Part shown: piece after piece, positions 23,245-34,495 of the stretch
Position numbering within the stretch: position 1 is the first letter of the stretch
Layout of the letters: each line of letters starts with the position of its first letter
NCBI GenBank assembly: GCA_035610835.1
Contig: CM069444.1
Span: 5,197,172 to 5,261,171 of the forward strand
Origin: Ophiura sarsii
Lineage: Eukaryota; Echinodermata; Ophiuroidea; Amphilepidida; Ophiuridae
Length of the DNA: 64,000 nucleotides
Direction of reading: 5' to 3'
The notes under the pieces: model-generated
Told to the model about the DNA's origin: nothing
Databases searched by the model: none
Seen by the model: the letters and a program-made list of their open reading frames with translations, nothing else
Position numbers and translations under genes: made by a program

Positions 23245-24348
23245 CAGGGTGTCCCAAAAGTCTATGCACGACTTTGAAGCTTTGTATTTCACAAAATATA
23301 AGTCGTATTGAAAATATGAATACATATTTAGAAAGAGGAGATGTGGGAAATAATTTTGATACCAAACATTGGAGTAACATCTGTTTGTAATGCCACCCTA
23401 GAAGTAAAATATGTATTACTGCAAAAATGTAATTTTATACTTCGGTGGAATAAAGTTCATAAATCCATACCTATTGAGATTAACAAAAATACGGGTAGAG
23501 TTGTTTACACGGAAAGTGATCCGTCAATTGTAATATTTAAAATTTTACATTACAGTGATATCATCATAATAACAAACTATATCACACATAATTTTCGTTT
23601 CTATGGTGAAATCTAATTTAAATGTTTTCCATGTATACAGAGACGTGCGCTAATGCAAAAACACAGACCTAAACAATTGAATAACGTAACAGAAAAGTAA
23701 ACACACACATCACACAGCTGTCAAACATGTTAAAATTTAAACTTAGCGGATTATCTTAATGCTGCTTGAAGGCCTCATCGAAGGTTGTTTTACCCATTTA
23801 GAATATGTTCCTGTGTTCAAAAATGTATCCACCAACTTCAGAATGGATATTCTTCCTGGTGGGCGTTTCACTTTGAAATGTTTTCTGAACTTTTGTTGAG
23901 TAAGTTGAACTGAATATGATTCAGCGTAGAATCATACAATTTGTATTCGCTTATCTATTCTGTAAACCATCTTGAATGAAGTCTTTTGCTGTACAATGTT
24001 GTCTACTACGCTTATTTATGTTGTGAGTGACCGAGTTTGGTATTAAATAACATTAATGTTGCAAGGTAAGCAGTGAACTGTGACTAATGCGCAACGTCGC
24101 TTTCATACCGTTAATGTATGCGCACCTTTAGCAACAATGTGTAGTACTTGGTATGGGTTGGTCTGGCACACGGCCAATGACTTTCAACCAGTTTTATAAT
24201 CTTTTGGGTTCACCAATAGGGTTGTGTTTGGTATCAAATTAATTTCCCAAATCTCGTCTATCAAAATATGGTTAAATTTATACCATATGATTTATATTTT
24301 ATGAGATATGACTCTTCAAAAACGTGCATAGACTTTTGGGACACCCTG
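23245..24348. mobile_element. 1.1-kb mariner-type element inside a paralog
   Basis: TA (23243-23244 and 24349-24350) flanks exact 26-bp inverted ends starting CAGGGTGTCCCAAAAGTC; weaker arm similarity continues for about 100 bases. The CAGGGTGTCCC end with TA is typical of Tc1/mariner elements. The interior frame at 23341-23616 (+) shows no transposase motif. Comparison with 22246-22330 shows it inserted into the second copy of exon X. Confidence 0.88.
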
Positions 24349-24351
24349 TAC

Positions 24352-24545
24352 TTAGCCGATACATAGCTGTTGGTTTCTAACCGCAAACTGAAATCTGATC
24401 TGAAAGCTTTACTTCAGGAGGTTCTCTTGGGTTGGTGTTTTTGACTGTGGAAGAAGTAGTTAGAGGCTTATTCAGTAATGTGTTGGAGGCTGCGTCCTCA
24501 ATTTTGAGGAAAAATAATTTGGGATTTGTATAAGGCATTTTTCGT
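24352..24545 (-). pseudogene. Paralog pair, exon X (copy 2), disrupted
   Basis: Aligns with 22290-22490 (LKIE(G/D)AASNTLLN, KPLTTS(T/S)TVK, REPPEVKL). The acceptor AG is changed to AA, a deletion shifts the frame before the cysteines, and the remainder (23160-23240) lies beyond the inserted mariner-type element. This copy cannot be functional as an exon. Confidence 0.6.
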
Positions 24546-24599
24546 GATGTCGTGAGTGACAACAGAAAAACTTACAATTATTAGTTCATCATAAATTGG

Positions 24600-25630
24600 T
24601 CATCATAAATTCTGAAGTAAATACTATAACAAAATAATTCTTCAAAACTGTGTATCCCTTTAACAGGTCTGAATCACTATTACATCGTGTTTACAATGTG
24701 TTCTGGTTTGCGCTTTTAGTATTATACACATAGACGAAAGGACGAAAGTAGAAACATGTTTTGTGTGTTTTGATCTTGGGATAATATTTCCCATCACTGA
24801 TGCATCGTATTCGTGAGTTTTTAACAATCTGTCGGGCGAATACGTTCGTATTTGAGTTTAAAGGCAGATTATTGACGCACATGAAACGCGTTACCGATAG
24901 TAATTTAGATCACAAAGGTAGTGGAAAGTCTTCACTAAGCTAAGTTAACTCATTTATTACCTAAAATCGTACAGTGCTATTAGTCTTTCTTATGATCGCT
25001 TAAATGACTTCTCCGGATACCCTCATTAGTTAAAAATGATTGGATTCGATTACACATTTTCGTCTTTTAAATCATAATCTGGTTTTTTTCACACATAAGG
25101 ATCTTTAGTAGTTGGATTTGCAATTCTGAAGTGTTGCTATATAAAGAGAACTGACAATCCCATAAATCTTACTGATTGCATCAAACTTACATGTAGTAGT
25201 GGCCGATTATACAGCAATGAAGTATCACATGCTTATCGTTTTCCAACATTATCTTTGGCATTTGCGTAATCAAAATGAGAGCTTTATGATAGATTTGTCA
25301 TCATATTTCTAAAACACTCTGACTCTGTGATTTATGGATTGGAACGAAGGCATAATGTAGTGTGCTGTGGATTACGGGGAATCAGTTACGATAACAAATG
25401 TTTTCAGTGATGTATTTTATCAACGTCATACATAAGCCAATGTTATGCATCTCAAGCGGATAAGCTTCAAAGTTTTGATTTAGTTTTTTGAAGTATAGAA
25501 TTATTGTACAAAAAACAAATGTAACACTACCTGCTTTACCTTATTTGGAACTATAAATAAAAAATCCTCCCACACATTTATCCCAATGAAAAGTGTGTGT
25601 GTGGAGAACAATATAGGCATATATGTTGCA
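24600..25630. other. Gene-free stretch
   Basis: No supported gene or repeat end was seen. The frame at 24691-24882 (-) has ordinary AT-rich composition. Confidence 0.3.
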
Positions 25631-25631
25631 A

Positions 25632-25832
25632 CACTTTTGACGTGACAGGCGTCTGCAGACGATTGTTGAATTTAATTACCTTATTTGGAATCACCATAAG
25701 AAAAGCATTACAATAAATACCAAACATGCCTAGTATTTAATAATCCTTTAAAAGTTAGGAAAGGTTTTTGAAAAATCTGTTTTGTATATGGTTAAACTAT
25801 TATATTGTACTCAGAGTAGATCATGATTCCTT
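25632..25832 (+). mobile_element. piggyBac-like MITE, copy 3
   Basis: Starts near GCAACACTTTTGACG (decayed TTAACACTTTCCACG) and has GGCGTCTGCAGACG just inside. The interior (GGAATCACCATAAGAAA, GTTAGGAAAGG, TGAAAAATCTGTTT) matches the family. The right terminus is badly decayed. Confidence 0.6.
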
Positions 25833-27032
25833 GTGATATATTTGCTTTTAATTTTAATGTAAATTAAATTCTCTCTTGGTACAATATGATAAGTTTAGTA
25901 ATATGAGTTGCACATTGCGTCAGCATCACAAATTAACATATAATGAAAAAAAACCATATTCACCACTAAAAATTACTAACACTATTCTAATAATAATATA
26001 ATATTTTACCAGTCTATCATTACGATATCTGCAAGTGTATCTATGTTTGATTATGAAATTCGGGGCAGCAGTGTCAACAAAACATGTATTCATATAATAC
26101 ATATATTTAATTGAATTGAGATGATGTGATAGATGGCGATGACAGCTCAACTTCACAGTATTATGACAACTTGATTTAGGCCAATACTACTCGGATTTCT
26201 CTCTACTCGATAAAAGATTTCACGCAAATTGAAATCTTCTACACTTGTTATTGAGATTGTGTAGGTGTAATGTCATTGAAGGAATATTGGTATACTGCAA
26301 TGTTTTCAAAAATGATATTTATTGCGCAACCAGAGCTGAGTTATTGTCAAGCTTGTATTTTGTAATCAGTAAATTAAAGGAATAGATATCTGTTCGCTCA
26401 ATCACATTATTGCACCTTGTTATACGGTAAAATGACATGCGATACTTGACATGGTATTCGCTCTTTGCTCTTTTGCACGAATCCGCCTTTTCGAGGAGAG
26501 CCTCGAACTGGTACCGCATGGGACCGCCATAACAGTATGTAACTAGTTCGACTCTCTCTGCACAATATGATTGTTCATGCAGTGAGACGTTGTGAAATGA
26601 TGCAGCACTTTCAAAAATTACGATTCCATTTCGAGGTTTTTTCTCATCACATATACGAATGTAGCGAAATAAAACAAGTAAATACTTGTGTTGCTCAGAC
26701 TCCCAACATCCCTCCTTTATAGGTCATGCATTGTTTCAAGAATCGAAAAAATAAATGCGCAAACGTCGATGCTATAAATGTTTAATTCAAGACACGACAT
26801 CGAGGGGAAGTGCCTTTGTATCACCATTTAGCGCAAATACATAGGTCTTAATCATTGCTGTGCAACATACATACTCACATAAATGACTAGGATTTACGTA
26901 TTAACCCTAACTCTAATACACTACACGGCAACTGTGCGGAAAATAAAAGGTTTTTAACCCGACATGCAGGTTTGTGGGCTACAAAACGGACCCAGACTAT
27001 ATAACGAGGCGAATATACTCGCCGAGCGTCGA
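25833..27032. other. Gene-free stretch with old duplicate
   Basis: 25960-26340 is the diverged partner of 15640-15990. No gene is supported; frames at 25926-26156 and 26319-26519 (-) lie within or beside this duplicated sequence and lack consistent similarity between copies. Confidence 0.35.
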
Positions 27033-27036
27033 TTGG

Positions 27037-27202
27037 CAGCCGTGGTGTAGTGGCTAGGATCTGGGCCCGGGTGCTGGAGGTCCGTGGTTCAAATCCCGAG
27101 GGGTCGGGTGACCTTTCTGGTGAATTTTGGGTGTCGGAAAAGAAACCTGTTGCCGTGTGGTGATCTAGAGTTACGGTTATACAGCATTTGTTGTTGTTTT
27201 TA
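27037..27202 (+). mobile_element. tRNA-derived SINE
   Basis: GCCGTGGTGTAGTGGCTAGG resembles a tRNA 5' half with a Pol III A box, and GGTTCAAATCC (27086-27096) is a perfect B box about 40 bases further on. A tRNA-unrelated body and a TTGTTGTTGTTTTT tail follow. The layout is that of a tRNA-head SINE. The antisense frame at 26887-27312 is a by-product. The tRNA-like head lacks clear cloverleaf pairing, so it is not a functional tRNA gene. Confidence 0.75.
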
Positions 27203-27349
27203 TTCCAACATTTTGTAATGTGCATCATAGATAACCCTAACTCCATTAGACTTGATCTTTTGAATTTTATGAGTGCTGTAATTACTGAACTATAAATCAA
27301 ATGCATATACAAGTATACATTTTTGGAAAGGAAAGACCCAATTTGTATT

Positions 27350-27720
27350 CATCATATTGATGAATTATGTAGCTATTGATGATTTGTGCCATAATTAAGG
27401 GGAATACCAAATTAATATTTGCTATTGTTTATAGATAGATGATTTACAATATTTTTGAATGCAAAGTATTCAAATGTAAACCATGTCATTTTTTGGTTTG
27501 TATGTGTAAATCCCAATGTACAGACTAGTAAATGACAGGGTTTACGCAACTTATTCTAGCCGCGGTCATATTCTTCATTGGATTAATCTCAGATTTTCAG
27601 AAGATATGACCATTATTAATTGGGCTTTGCATTGACGGTGAGTTGGGCATGGTCCAGTGGTTTTGAAAAAGTAAAAAAATGCGCGCTATGAAAAAGTCCT
27701 ATTTTTTTATACACCCTGTA
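27350..27720. mobile_element. Dispersed repeat, copy 2 (mariner-like end)
   Basis: Second copy of 20-370. It ends CACCCTG followed by TA (27719-27720), which is the complement of a CAGGGTG mariner-type terminus. No opposite end was found, so the element appears truncated. Confidence 0.6.
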
Positions 27721-28595
27721 TCACTACGTGATTTTGGATCGATAATTATTTGTCTAGCATTGTGCTTGCGGGACTGCTCCTATACCATTTGCTTTGATGG
27801 TTTCTAAAATACCTGTTTGTTTCAAAATGTTAAAATTAAGAATTTTAAGATGACGATAATTTTGGCACAGTTTGTGAATTAATAGAAAGATATGTCTTTC
27901 TCATGGTATAAGGCCAAAAAACAAAAAAACCTAGTTTCTCGTCCTATCATTTGAAGATAAGGAGGATGAGGGCACTTTTGGAACCAAAAAACACGCCCAA
28001 AATCAATGCGAAATCACCATTACCGACATGGTATTGCCTGATGGGTTGTGTAACTTGAGGAGGACAAGGCCTTTTTATTTCATAGTTTTTTGGGATTGGT
28101 TAACACAAAATCTGCTTTAAAATGCTCATTGGATTAAATCTATTGCCAAGATGTCATGAAAAAAGTGATGGTAGAAATAACGAAAATAAAGATATATTAC
28201 ATAATTCCTGAAAAGGGATGCGCAGGGGACGATAAACTACTCTATTTATTTTTTAACTTGGCCTAACTAATGTATTTAAATAACATGTTCGAGTACTATG
28301 TACATGTACTATTAGTATTATATTATGTTTAAATCGTGTGAAATACAATTATACAGAACACAAAACATCGTATCATTGGCATTTATACGATTTTGTAAAA
28401 GGGATTGATAATCTGTCATTCCATTGAGGTGTTAGATGCCATGATCGTTCATAGTGTAATTTAATCGTATAAGTTAACCAATTAAAATGCAATTGAACGA
28501 CTACCTGTAAAGTACTACTTGACAACTTGACAATAGTAACTGATTCGTTAGTCCTTAGTATTCATCAATCTTAACCTGTTAACTCCTTAACTATA
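27721..28595. other. Gene-free stretch
   Basis: AT-rich; no gene or repeat with clear ends was identified. Confidence 0.3.
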
Positions 28596-28709
28596 ATGCG
28601 AATCGTTGTTTCTATTTCCATAGCTTTATTGGTCATATCAATGTCCATTGTTTGTTTCGATATCTACGAAAGCACTACCGGAAGTCTCAAGCGTGCAATG
28701 TCAACATAA
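28596..28709 (+). CDS. Signal-peptide-like ORF overlapping a MITE
   Basis: ATG (A at -3) opens MRIVVSISIALLVISMSIVC, a convincing signal-peptide profile, and the frame stops at 28707-28709. From about codon 17 the sequence is the left arm of the inverted-repeat element at 28645-28857. Either the first exon of a secreted protein was cut by the element, or the hydrophobic stretch is chance. It lies 2.7 kb upstream of the candidate exons at 31.26 kb on the same strand. Confidence 0.2.
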   Translation: MRIVVSISIALLVISMSIVCFDIYESTTGSLKRAMST

Positions 28710-28857
28710 TCGGTTGCCCCTCGCAACGTGCATTATATGACAAAGCTTACAGATAATGCATGGGTCAACATTAGAAAGGGTAGCGATTATGTTGACCTTG
28801 CACGATTGAGACTTCTGGCAGTGCATTCGTAGATATAATCGACGTTAACAACAATGG
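28645..28857. mobile_element. Small inverted-repeat element (MITE)
   Basis: The left arm (CGATATCTACGAAAGCAC, AAGTCTCAAGCGTGCAA, GTCAACATAATCG) pairs with the right arm (CGATTATGTTGACC, TTGCACG, TTGAGACTT, GTGCATTCGTAGATAT). The loop is about 85 bases. No coding sequence. Confidence 0.8.
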
Positions 28858-29334
28858 ATAATGAACAATGGAATGAGCTCTAGAAGTGTATTATACGTAT
28901 ACGTTAACCTTAATAAATGCACCATGGAACAAATACTCTGCTGCCTATTCTAGAGTGTATCAATAGTTAATGAGCTATGGCATAAAATTAATAAGTGATT
29001 TGCTCCAAAAGTAGCCCAATTAATTTAAAAGCGGGGCAACACCTTTTATACATTACGTGTCAGGTATGGCATTTGAATATCACGTACATTATTGTTAAAA
29101 CATGCGTAATTATATTATTCAATTTTGAATACAATATTATCACGTATTAAATTAAGAATTTGTCATGGTGTGCATGGTGTGTGTGCACATATGATCAGTT
29201 TTTCATATTGCAATTGTAATATTATGTAGTGCATGATTCAATGTATTGTTATTGTTGCTACTTCATCAGTATAACATAAATAAGCTGACCAGGAACCATT
29301 ATATTATGAAATGTATATTATATATATGACATAT

Positions 29335-30303
29335 GGGCAATTCTGTAGTTGCGGACGTACATTTCAGACACTTTGAGGGCTGGCAAAATCTAAACTATAC
29401 CAGTTGCTTGATTTTTAACACCTGGGTTTCAAGTACCTCTAGTAGGAGTACAAAACCTGAAAATTCCTTTGCTGTACCATTTTCGGTTTATGAGATATAG
29501 TGTGAAAACCCTCCGTTGCGGACGTACGCAGAGAAAGTGATTTTTTCAGTACACCTGTATTCCAATCAAAAAATCTCTGAAGTGTTCAGGTCTGTAATGA
29601 AAATTGTTTTGTTTGTAAGAGGGACAAACCTAAACAAAACCATCAGAGAAAATTATCAGAACCTTTATCTTGAAGTTAAAATTGACTGATGTTTAACCGT
29701 TGCGGACGTACATATTAGTGTTGCGGACGTACATCTCTGAAATAATTCACAGATGTACGTCCGACACACTTCAAGAGCCCATGTATTAAACATGTAAACA
29801 GGTACAGAACAAAATAAGTTTTAAACATTAAGTATAAATCATCAGCTTTAGAAAAATACTTACCTCATTGGTTTCCAACATTGCCAAAGTATTGAACGGA
29901 GTGGTTAAAAGTAGCAGCTTTTGGGAGTGTACGTCCGACACAGAAGGTACCAAATTTAATCCAAAAAGTGTAATTCCTCTATATTTTGATCATTTTAAGT
30001 AACTATTTTATATGATACATAACACATGTTCATTGTTGTATTGATTGTATCAATTTGTAATACTTGCCTTAGTTCATTCATGGAAATAATTGCACTTCAA
30101 TGGTGCGATTTCTACTCAAAAACGCCCTGTACGTCCACAACAACCTCAAAATCAGCCAAACCGAGAATGATAGGTCAAATTCCAAATTATATCATGTAAC
30201 TACAACCTATAACCTTTGATATGAGACATAAATTAGGTTATTTCGACGATTTTCATTTTTTTTCAATTTTTTCAATTTGGGTTACCTTATTACGGAACTG
30301 CCC
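29335..30303. mobile_element. 969-bp TIR element with GCGGACGTACA motifs
   Basis: ATAT flanks both sides (29331-29334 and 30304-30307); the ends are GGGCA(A/G)TTC(T/C)GTA. The interior carries TTGCGGACGTACA at about 29350, 29515, 29700 and 29720, and its complement TGTACGTCCG(A)CA at about 29752 and 29928, with a variant at 30129. The central pair forms a hairpin around 29718-29766. No transposase frame. Confidence 0.75.
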
Positions 30304-30567
30304 ATATATTGAAATAAATAAAATGAATACATGGCAAGATGTATACTCAAAAATAAGAAATGTGTAGTTTGGTAAAATTTACCCCATCCCCAAGAAGATT
30401 TACTCATATAGACGGTTTTATCAACCAGGTCTATTAGATTTTCTCAATAATAGCTTGAATCGCTTTTAAGCTATTCTTCTCGTTACCATGATGCAAATGG
30501 CATTCATGTTCGTTGAGTAACATTATTTATTCACTCATAGACGTTTTTGTTAGTTGGCGCATTTACG

Positions 30568-30760
30568 TCAAAAGAGGGCGTGCAATCCAACTGAGCATGC
30601 TCGGATAAACATCTCGTCCTTTGACTGCAAGATAATGAGCTGTAACCAATAACGTCTATAGGCGTAAATCCCAGGGGGTCGAGAGATAGCCCCAAATACC
30701 GTATTTGACCAGGTTGGGAAGGGGGGGGGGGGGGCTATGCAATCACCCCTAATGTTATGC
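30568..30760. repeat. MITE-end-like segment with poly(G)
   Basis: CGTCTATAGGCGTAAATCCCAGGGGG followed after about 60 bases by a G run (30721-30734, 14 G) resembles the G-rich ends of other elements in the window. No inverted partner was found. The ORFs here are by-products. Confidence 0.35.
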
Positions 30761-31262
30761 ATATGTGTATGATAAAATTCTCACTGTAGAGGAACATGTT
30801 CATAGAAATGTGAATGGTATTAATGTTGTGGGAGTTTATCTACATTTTTTCTTATATAAGGTTATTCACCAAATAGCACGAATCCAGTTTCAAAAGTACA
30901 ACAAATTTCAGTTTCTGAGGGGGGCACATCTAAACTTTGACACCCACTGTGCGCCAAGCGCGCCATGGAGCTAACGCGCAAGCCAATCATCACAATATCA
31001 CACCTTTTGTTAGTATTATTTCAAAATTGAAATCTGGAGATTCTAAGGGTTGCAAAATGTATAAACATGATTGCGAACCATCAGGTGTAAACATGGCAAA
31101 AGTGGAGTGAGAGCGCCCTCAAAACAAGGTACGGGATAGTATAGGACACTCTGTAAACATAGAAATCCTTACTTTTGGGCTCTCTTCAGTCTTCACAATT
31201 TAAACTCAGCTAGATTTACCTAGACCTTTTAACAACGCACATTCGTTGCTCGACATCATCAG

Positions 31263-31349
31263 CAATATCACTGTAATAAAGAGCATTTAACTGTAACTTT
31301 AAAACGGAAATGCGTTGTGGCAAGAACATCGGGCCCTGCGTTATTTGTT
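31263..31349 (+). CDS. Candidate exon of a two-exon fragment
   Basis: An 87-bp (29-codon) phase-0 segment between acceptor CATCATCAG| and a strong donor GTT|GTGAGT. It reads QYHCNKEHLTVTLKRKCVV… with two cysteines. The next candidate exon is also phase 0, giving a continuous frame over a 386-bp intron. The gene's start was not found; the signal-peptide-like frame at 28596 is one option. Confidence 0.35.
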
Positions 31350-31735
31350 GTGAGTAACATCATGAAAAAAGGTGTGGCATGTTTTCCAACCAGATTAAAG
31401 TTGACATTTTATAACTGAGAGTTGTGTGACTTATTGTAAATCTCCAAATGTAATTCGTTGGCAGATTACAATTGATTTTAGAATGCTGTCGTATTCGGCG
31501 ATGATTTATCTCACTGCACTGAAATTATGGGTACTATATTACAAAGTGTACCTCCTGATGTATTGCCTTATATTAAACGTTACCCGTATCGTAATTGAAA
31601 TTGTTATTTTATTTATGCAAGAAACTGTAAACTCTTCTATTCCAGACGAGACGATGATTCGATAAAAATCCATCCAGATGTTTTTATCTCCGGTCTTTGG
31701 ATTGTTGTAATCTCGTTTTGTCGCATGGTTTACAG

Positions 31736-31939
31736 TTTAAATGTCAGTGCAGATGTTTGCGACTTTGGTTCGTTAATTCTGTCAATACTAAAGTGAAATT
31801 TACAACACATTCACCTGTTTTACATTCCAATGCAGTGGTTTTAGTGGTTAGAAAAGATACGCCTGCTGAGCAACTTATCATTTTCATAGTTATCAAGTTA
31901 GATTACACAACATTTCTATCCCGTATTTGTATATATTAA
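31736..31939 (+). CDS. Candidate last exon with CxCxC motif
   Basis: Acceptor GGTTTACAG| is followed by 67 codons in phase 0 and TAA (31937-31939). It starts FKCQCRCLRLWF and continues with a β-strand-like hydrophobic run (HSNAVVLVVRKD). The C-x-C-x-C start recalls the YCRC at the start of the exon at 13926. Spacing of the cysteines and of SPV…VLVVR loosely resembles the core of IL-17-type cytokines, but the final conserved cysteines are not evident, so no assignment is made. Confidence 0.35.
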   Translation, partial: FKCQCRCLRLWFVNSVNTKVKFTTHSPVLHSNAVVLVVRKDTPAEQLIIFIVIKLDYTTFLSRICIY

Positions 31940-32234
31940 ATTGCCAAATTATACACATCTATCTTGCTTGGCTTCAATATTCCCTTTTTTCGTTCATCTA
32001 TTTAATCTAGGATACTCGATGTTAAACTTAGAATATTTGATTATTTCATATCAACAGTTTACAAACGATTTTTATTAGCGTATTATGACTCGTGACATCT
32101 GTCATTGAATGTATTAATACTTCATTGGCGATTGTTGCCTTGGTTTGAGGCCGGTTCTTAATTCTTATTCGATACTTCTGCTCCATCTAAGACCCGCGTT
32201 TGGCGATACAGCTGGTTATATAATTGTTCTTGCA

Positions 32235-33160
32235 GGATGTTCCCAAAGGCGAGTCCTTAAAGGAGAGTGTAGTCGCTTCAGCTATGAAATGGTACCATTT
32301 TACTAGAGGGCTTTAACCCTTGCTATAGTCATGATAGTCTGGGCAAATGACATTTGACAGTCGTTTGACGATTGCTGTATAGGAGATATCGCAAGATGAG
32401 CCGAACTAGTGTAACCCCTTCAGATATGGAATTGTTAATTGTGACGACGTGATATGACTAGGTTTGACAGCTACAGCTTAATCTGGCCGAAGAACCATCG
32501 GCTGTCATTTGACGAGATTTTTATATTGCTGAACAAGAGATCTAGCAGAGTATACCGGGTATAATGTATTCTCTTCATACACTGAATGTTTTTGAATTTT
32601 AACTAGAATCGTTGCTTTAATGTGGGATTCAAAACTAAAAATAATTCGGGTAAATGCCCTTTTTCGCGGCCATCGGTATTGTCGTATCATAATGACAGTG
32701 TCTTTGACCGGTCGTTTGACAATAGATTAGCGTCGTTGTACGTGCATGTTACTCACAGGATGTGCCAGAAGCGGTACAGCCTCTTCAGTTTCGAAATGAT
32801 GACGTTATTTGACTGGAGCGGTTTAAATATTCAAATAACCTTTGACCGTTGTTTGAAGGTAGACAAGGATTGATATTAAAGCGTTTTTGCAGGATTAGCC
32901 CGAAGTATTGTTGCCTATTCAGAAATGGAACTTATTATTGATGACGTAATATGACTAGAGAATTGATCACAATTACAATTCCGCGCAAAGAACCGTCGGC
33001 CTTCGTTTGACGATTGATTATTACATTGCTGAACAGGTTAGCTAGCTTGGTAAGCCTGGAGTGTCGCGGCCTTATTCGTGACGTTATATTTGACTTGAGT
33101 GGTGTAACACTATTTCAAGTCCAGGCCAATAACCTTTGATCAAACAGTGCAAAAAATGTG
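32235..33160 (+). repeat. Degenerate ~145-bp tandem array
   Basis: About six diverged units start near 32235, 32393, 32540, 32757, 32893 and 33035. Conserved parts are GCAGGAT(G/T)(T/A)(G)CCC-like starts, CTTCAG(C/A)TATG(A)AA, GACGT(AA/G/T)ATATGACT and CGTTTGACGATTG. Three units are preceded by acceptor-like TTTTGCAG or TCACAG and begin GAT-GT(T/G)-CC. The first is then open for 26 codons (…VASAMKWYHFTRGL). It may be an amplified last exon or simply a minisatellite. Confidence 0.55.
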
Positions 33161-33527
33161 AATTTTGAGATTAAAAACAAAATGTTTGCACTTTTTGGAC
33201 AATCATTTCAAAACTAAAAATGTTTCAGCCCCCCCCCCCCCAAAAAAAAACCCCACCCCGATCCTAAATAATTAACTTTAGATGATTTAGGTGACATTTT
33301 GGATTTTTTTACGGATTTTGTTAGGATGTCTGAGAATTGTTTGCGCCGAAAAGTGATTTTTGGGCAAAAATGTAAAAATCCCTATTTTTAGTAACATTTT
33401 ATACCAAAAATGGATTCTATGATTCGTTTCATTAACAAAAATGTACACTTGTATGTACATCACATTTATAGTTTAAAAGTTACAGTGCTTGATTAATTCG
33501 GCGCCAAAAAGGGTTGAAACTTCCCTT
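33161..33527. other. Gene-free stretch
   Basis: No supported gene. It contains a C13/A9 junction at 33230-33250 and an A/T-rich segment with several AAAAATG motifs. Confidence 0.3.
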
Positions 33528-33815
33528 GACTTCCCACGCATAAGTCTGCCCGACAACAACGCCAGAGCACCTGATTGGTCAAATTTAAACTGTAACTTAT
33601 TTCACGATCGTCAAGCTGCGCCATAGGATGTAGATTAGCGCGCCCCATCTCGTCACGCGATGCACACCACTGCGGGTAACAACCGACGCAGTGTGGTGTT
33701 ATGGTGCGTGAATAAGCTCATGTGTATTAACGAGTTTATCCGCGCGCCTTTTGGAACTGTATTTGTCATAGATACTGATTTTGTTCAGTCTTCACTTTTG
33801 AGCACCTTCGCAAAG
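33528..33815 (+). repeat. Dispersed ~280-bp repeat, copy 2
   Basis: Direct repeat of 34220-34495 (distance about 690 bp): GCATAAGTCTGCCCGACAAC, GCACCTGATTGGTCAAATTT, TTATTTCACGATCGTCA and TTTTGGAACTG are shared. TGATTGGTCA contains a CCAAT box on the complementary strand. The repeat includes the small imperfect palindrome CACTGCG…CGCAGTG. No coding sequence. Confidence 0.75.
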
Positions 33816-34137
33816 TGTCGGAGTGACGTGCCTTAACAGGCGCAACTACATTCTCGTACGTATTTACATCTCCCGTCTTTCTAGGCGTGTTACGATCGAA
33901 ACTGGAAGCATTTTTCCAATAATTTTCCACGGTATTATTTTTGAGCCATCGTGAACGAGGCATGTATGTAAGGTACAAACATCATAATGGTTTTTCATAT
34001 GAGAGCTCATGCAAAGGGTAACGTAATGATGCCTTCCATACCGTATCCTATTTTTTAAGAATCCTTGACTTGATTTGAGAAATTACCTGTGGGTTTGACT
34101 AGATCCCGCGTCTCTATTTGGCCACCATCTTTCAAAA

Positions 34138-34185
34138 TGGCGAAAAAACACGGCAGGCAACAACAGAAGTGTCGTGGAAAGTAGT
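34138..34185 (+). CDS. Very short basic ORF
   Basis: AAAATGG start context followed by MAKKHGRQQQKCRGK and a TAG stop, between the two direct repeats. The start context and basic composition are notable, but fifteen codons is within chance expectation. Confidence 0.1.
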
Positions 34186-34219
34186 CACGAAACACGCTTC
34201 CGGTCACTTCTCACTTCTC

Positions 34220-34495
34220 ACCGCGTATAAGTCTGCCCGACAACAACGCCAGAGCACCTGATTGGTCAAATTTAACTGTAACTTATTTCACGATCGTCAC
34301 GCTGTGCCATAGGCAGATAGGAGGTAAATAGTCGCGCCCCATCGCGTCACGCGATGCACAACACTGCGTGTAAGCACCGACGCAATGTGGTGTTATGGTG
34401 TGTGAATAAGCTCATTTTATTCACGAGTTTATACCAGCGCACACTTTTGGAACTGATTTTTTTTTCAGTATAACTGTTGAGCACCTTCGCAGGGC
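34220..34495 (+). repeat. Dispersed ~280-bp repeat, copy 3
   Basis: Near-identical to copy 2 over its first 110 bases and similar to the end. Copies 2 and 3 in direct orientation could be a tandem duplication or the two ends of a small element. Confidence 0.75.

Noticed and set aside
27037..27110. Functional tRNA gene
   Set aside because: A and B boxes are present but cloverleaf stems do not pair; it is a SINE head.
26887..27312. 141-codon minus-strand frame, the longest in the window
   Set aside because: It runs antisense through a tRNA-derived SINE; the frame follows from the repeat's GC-rich head.
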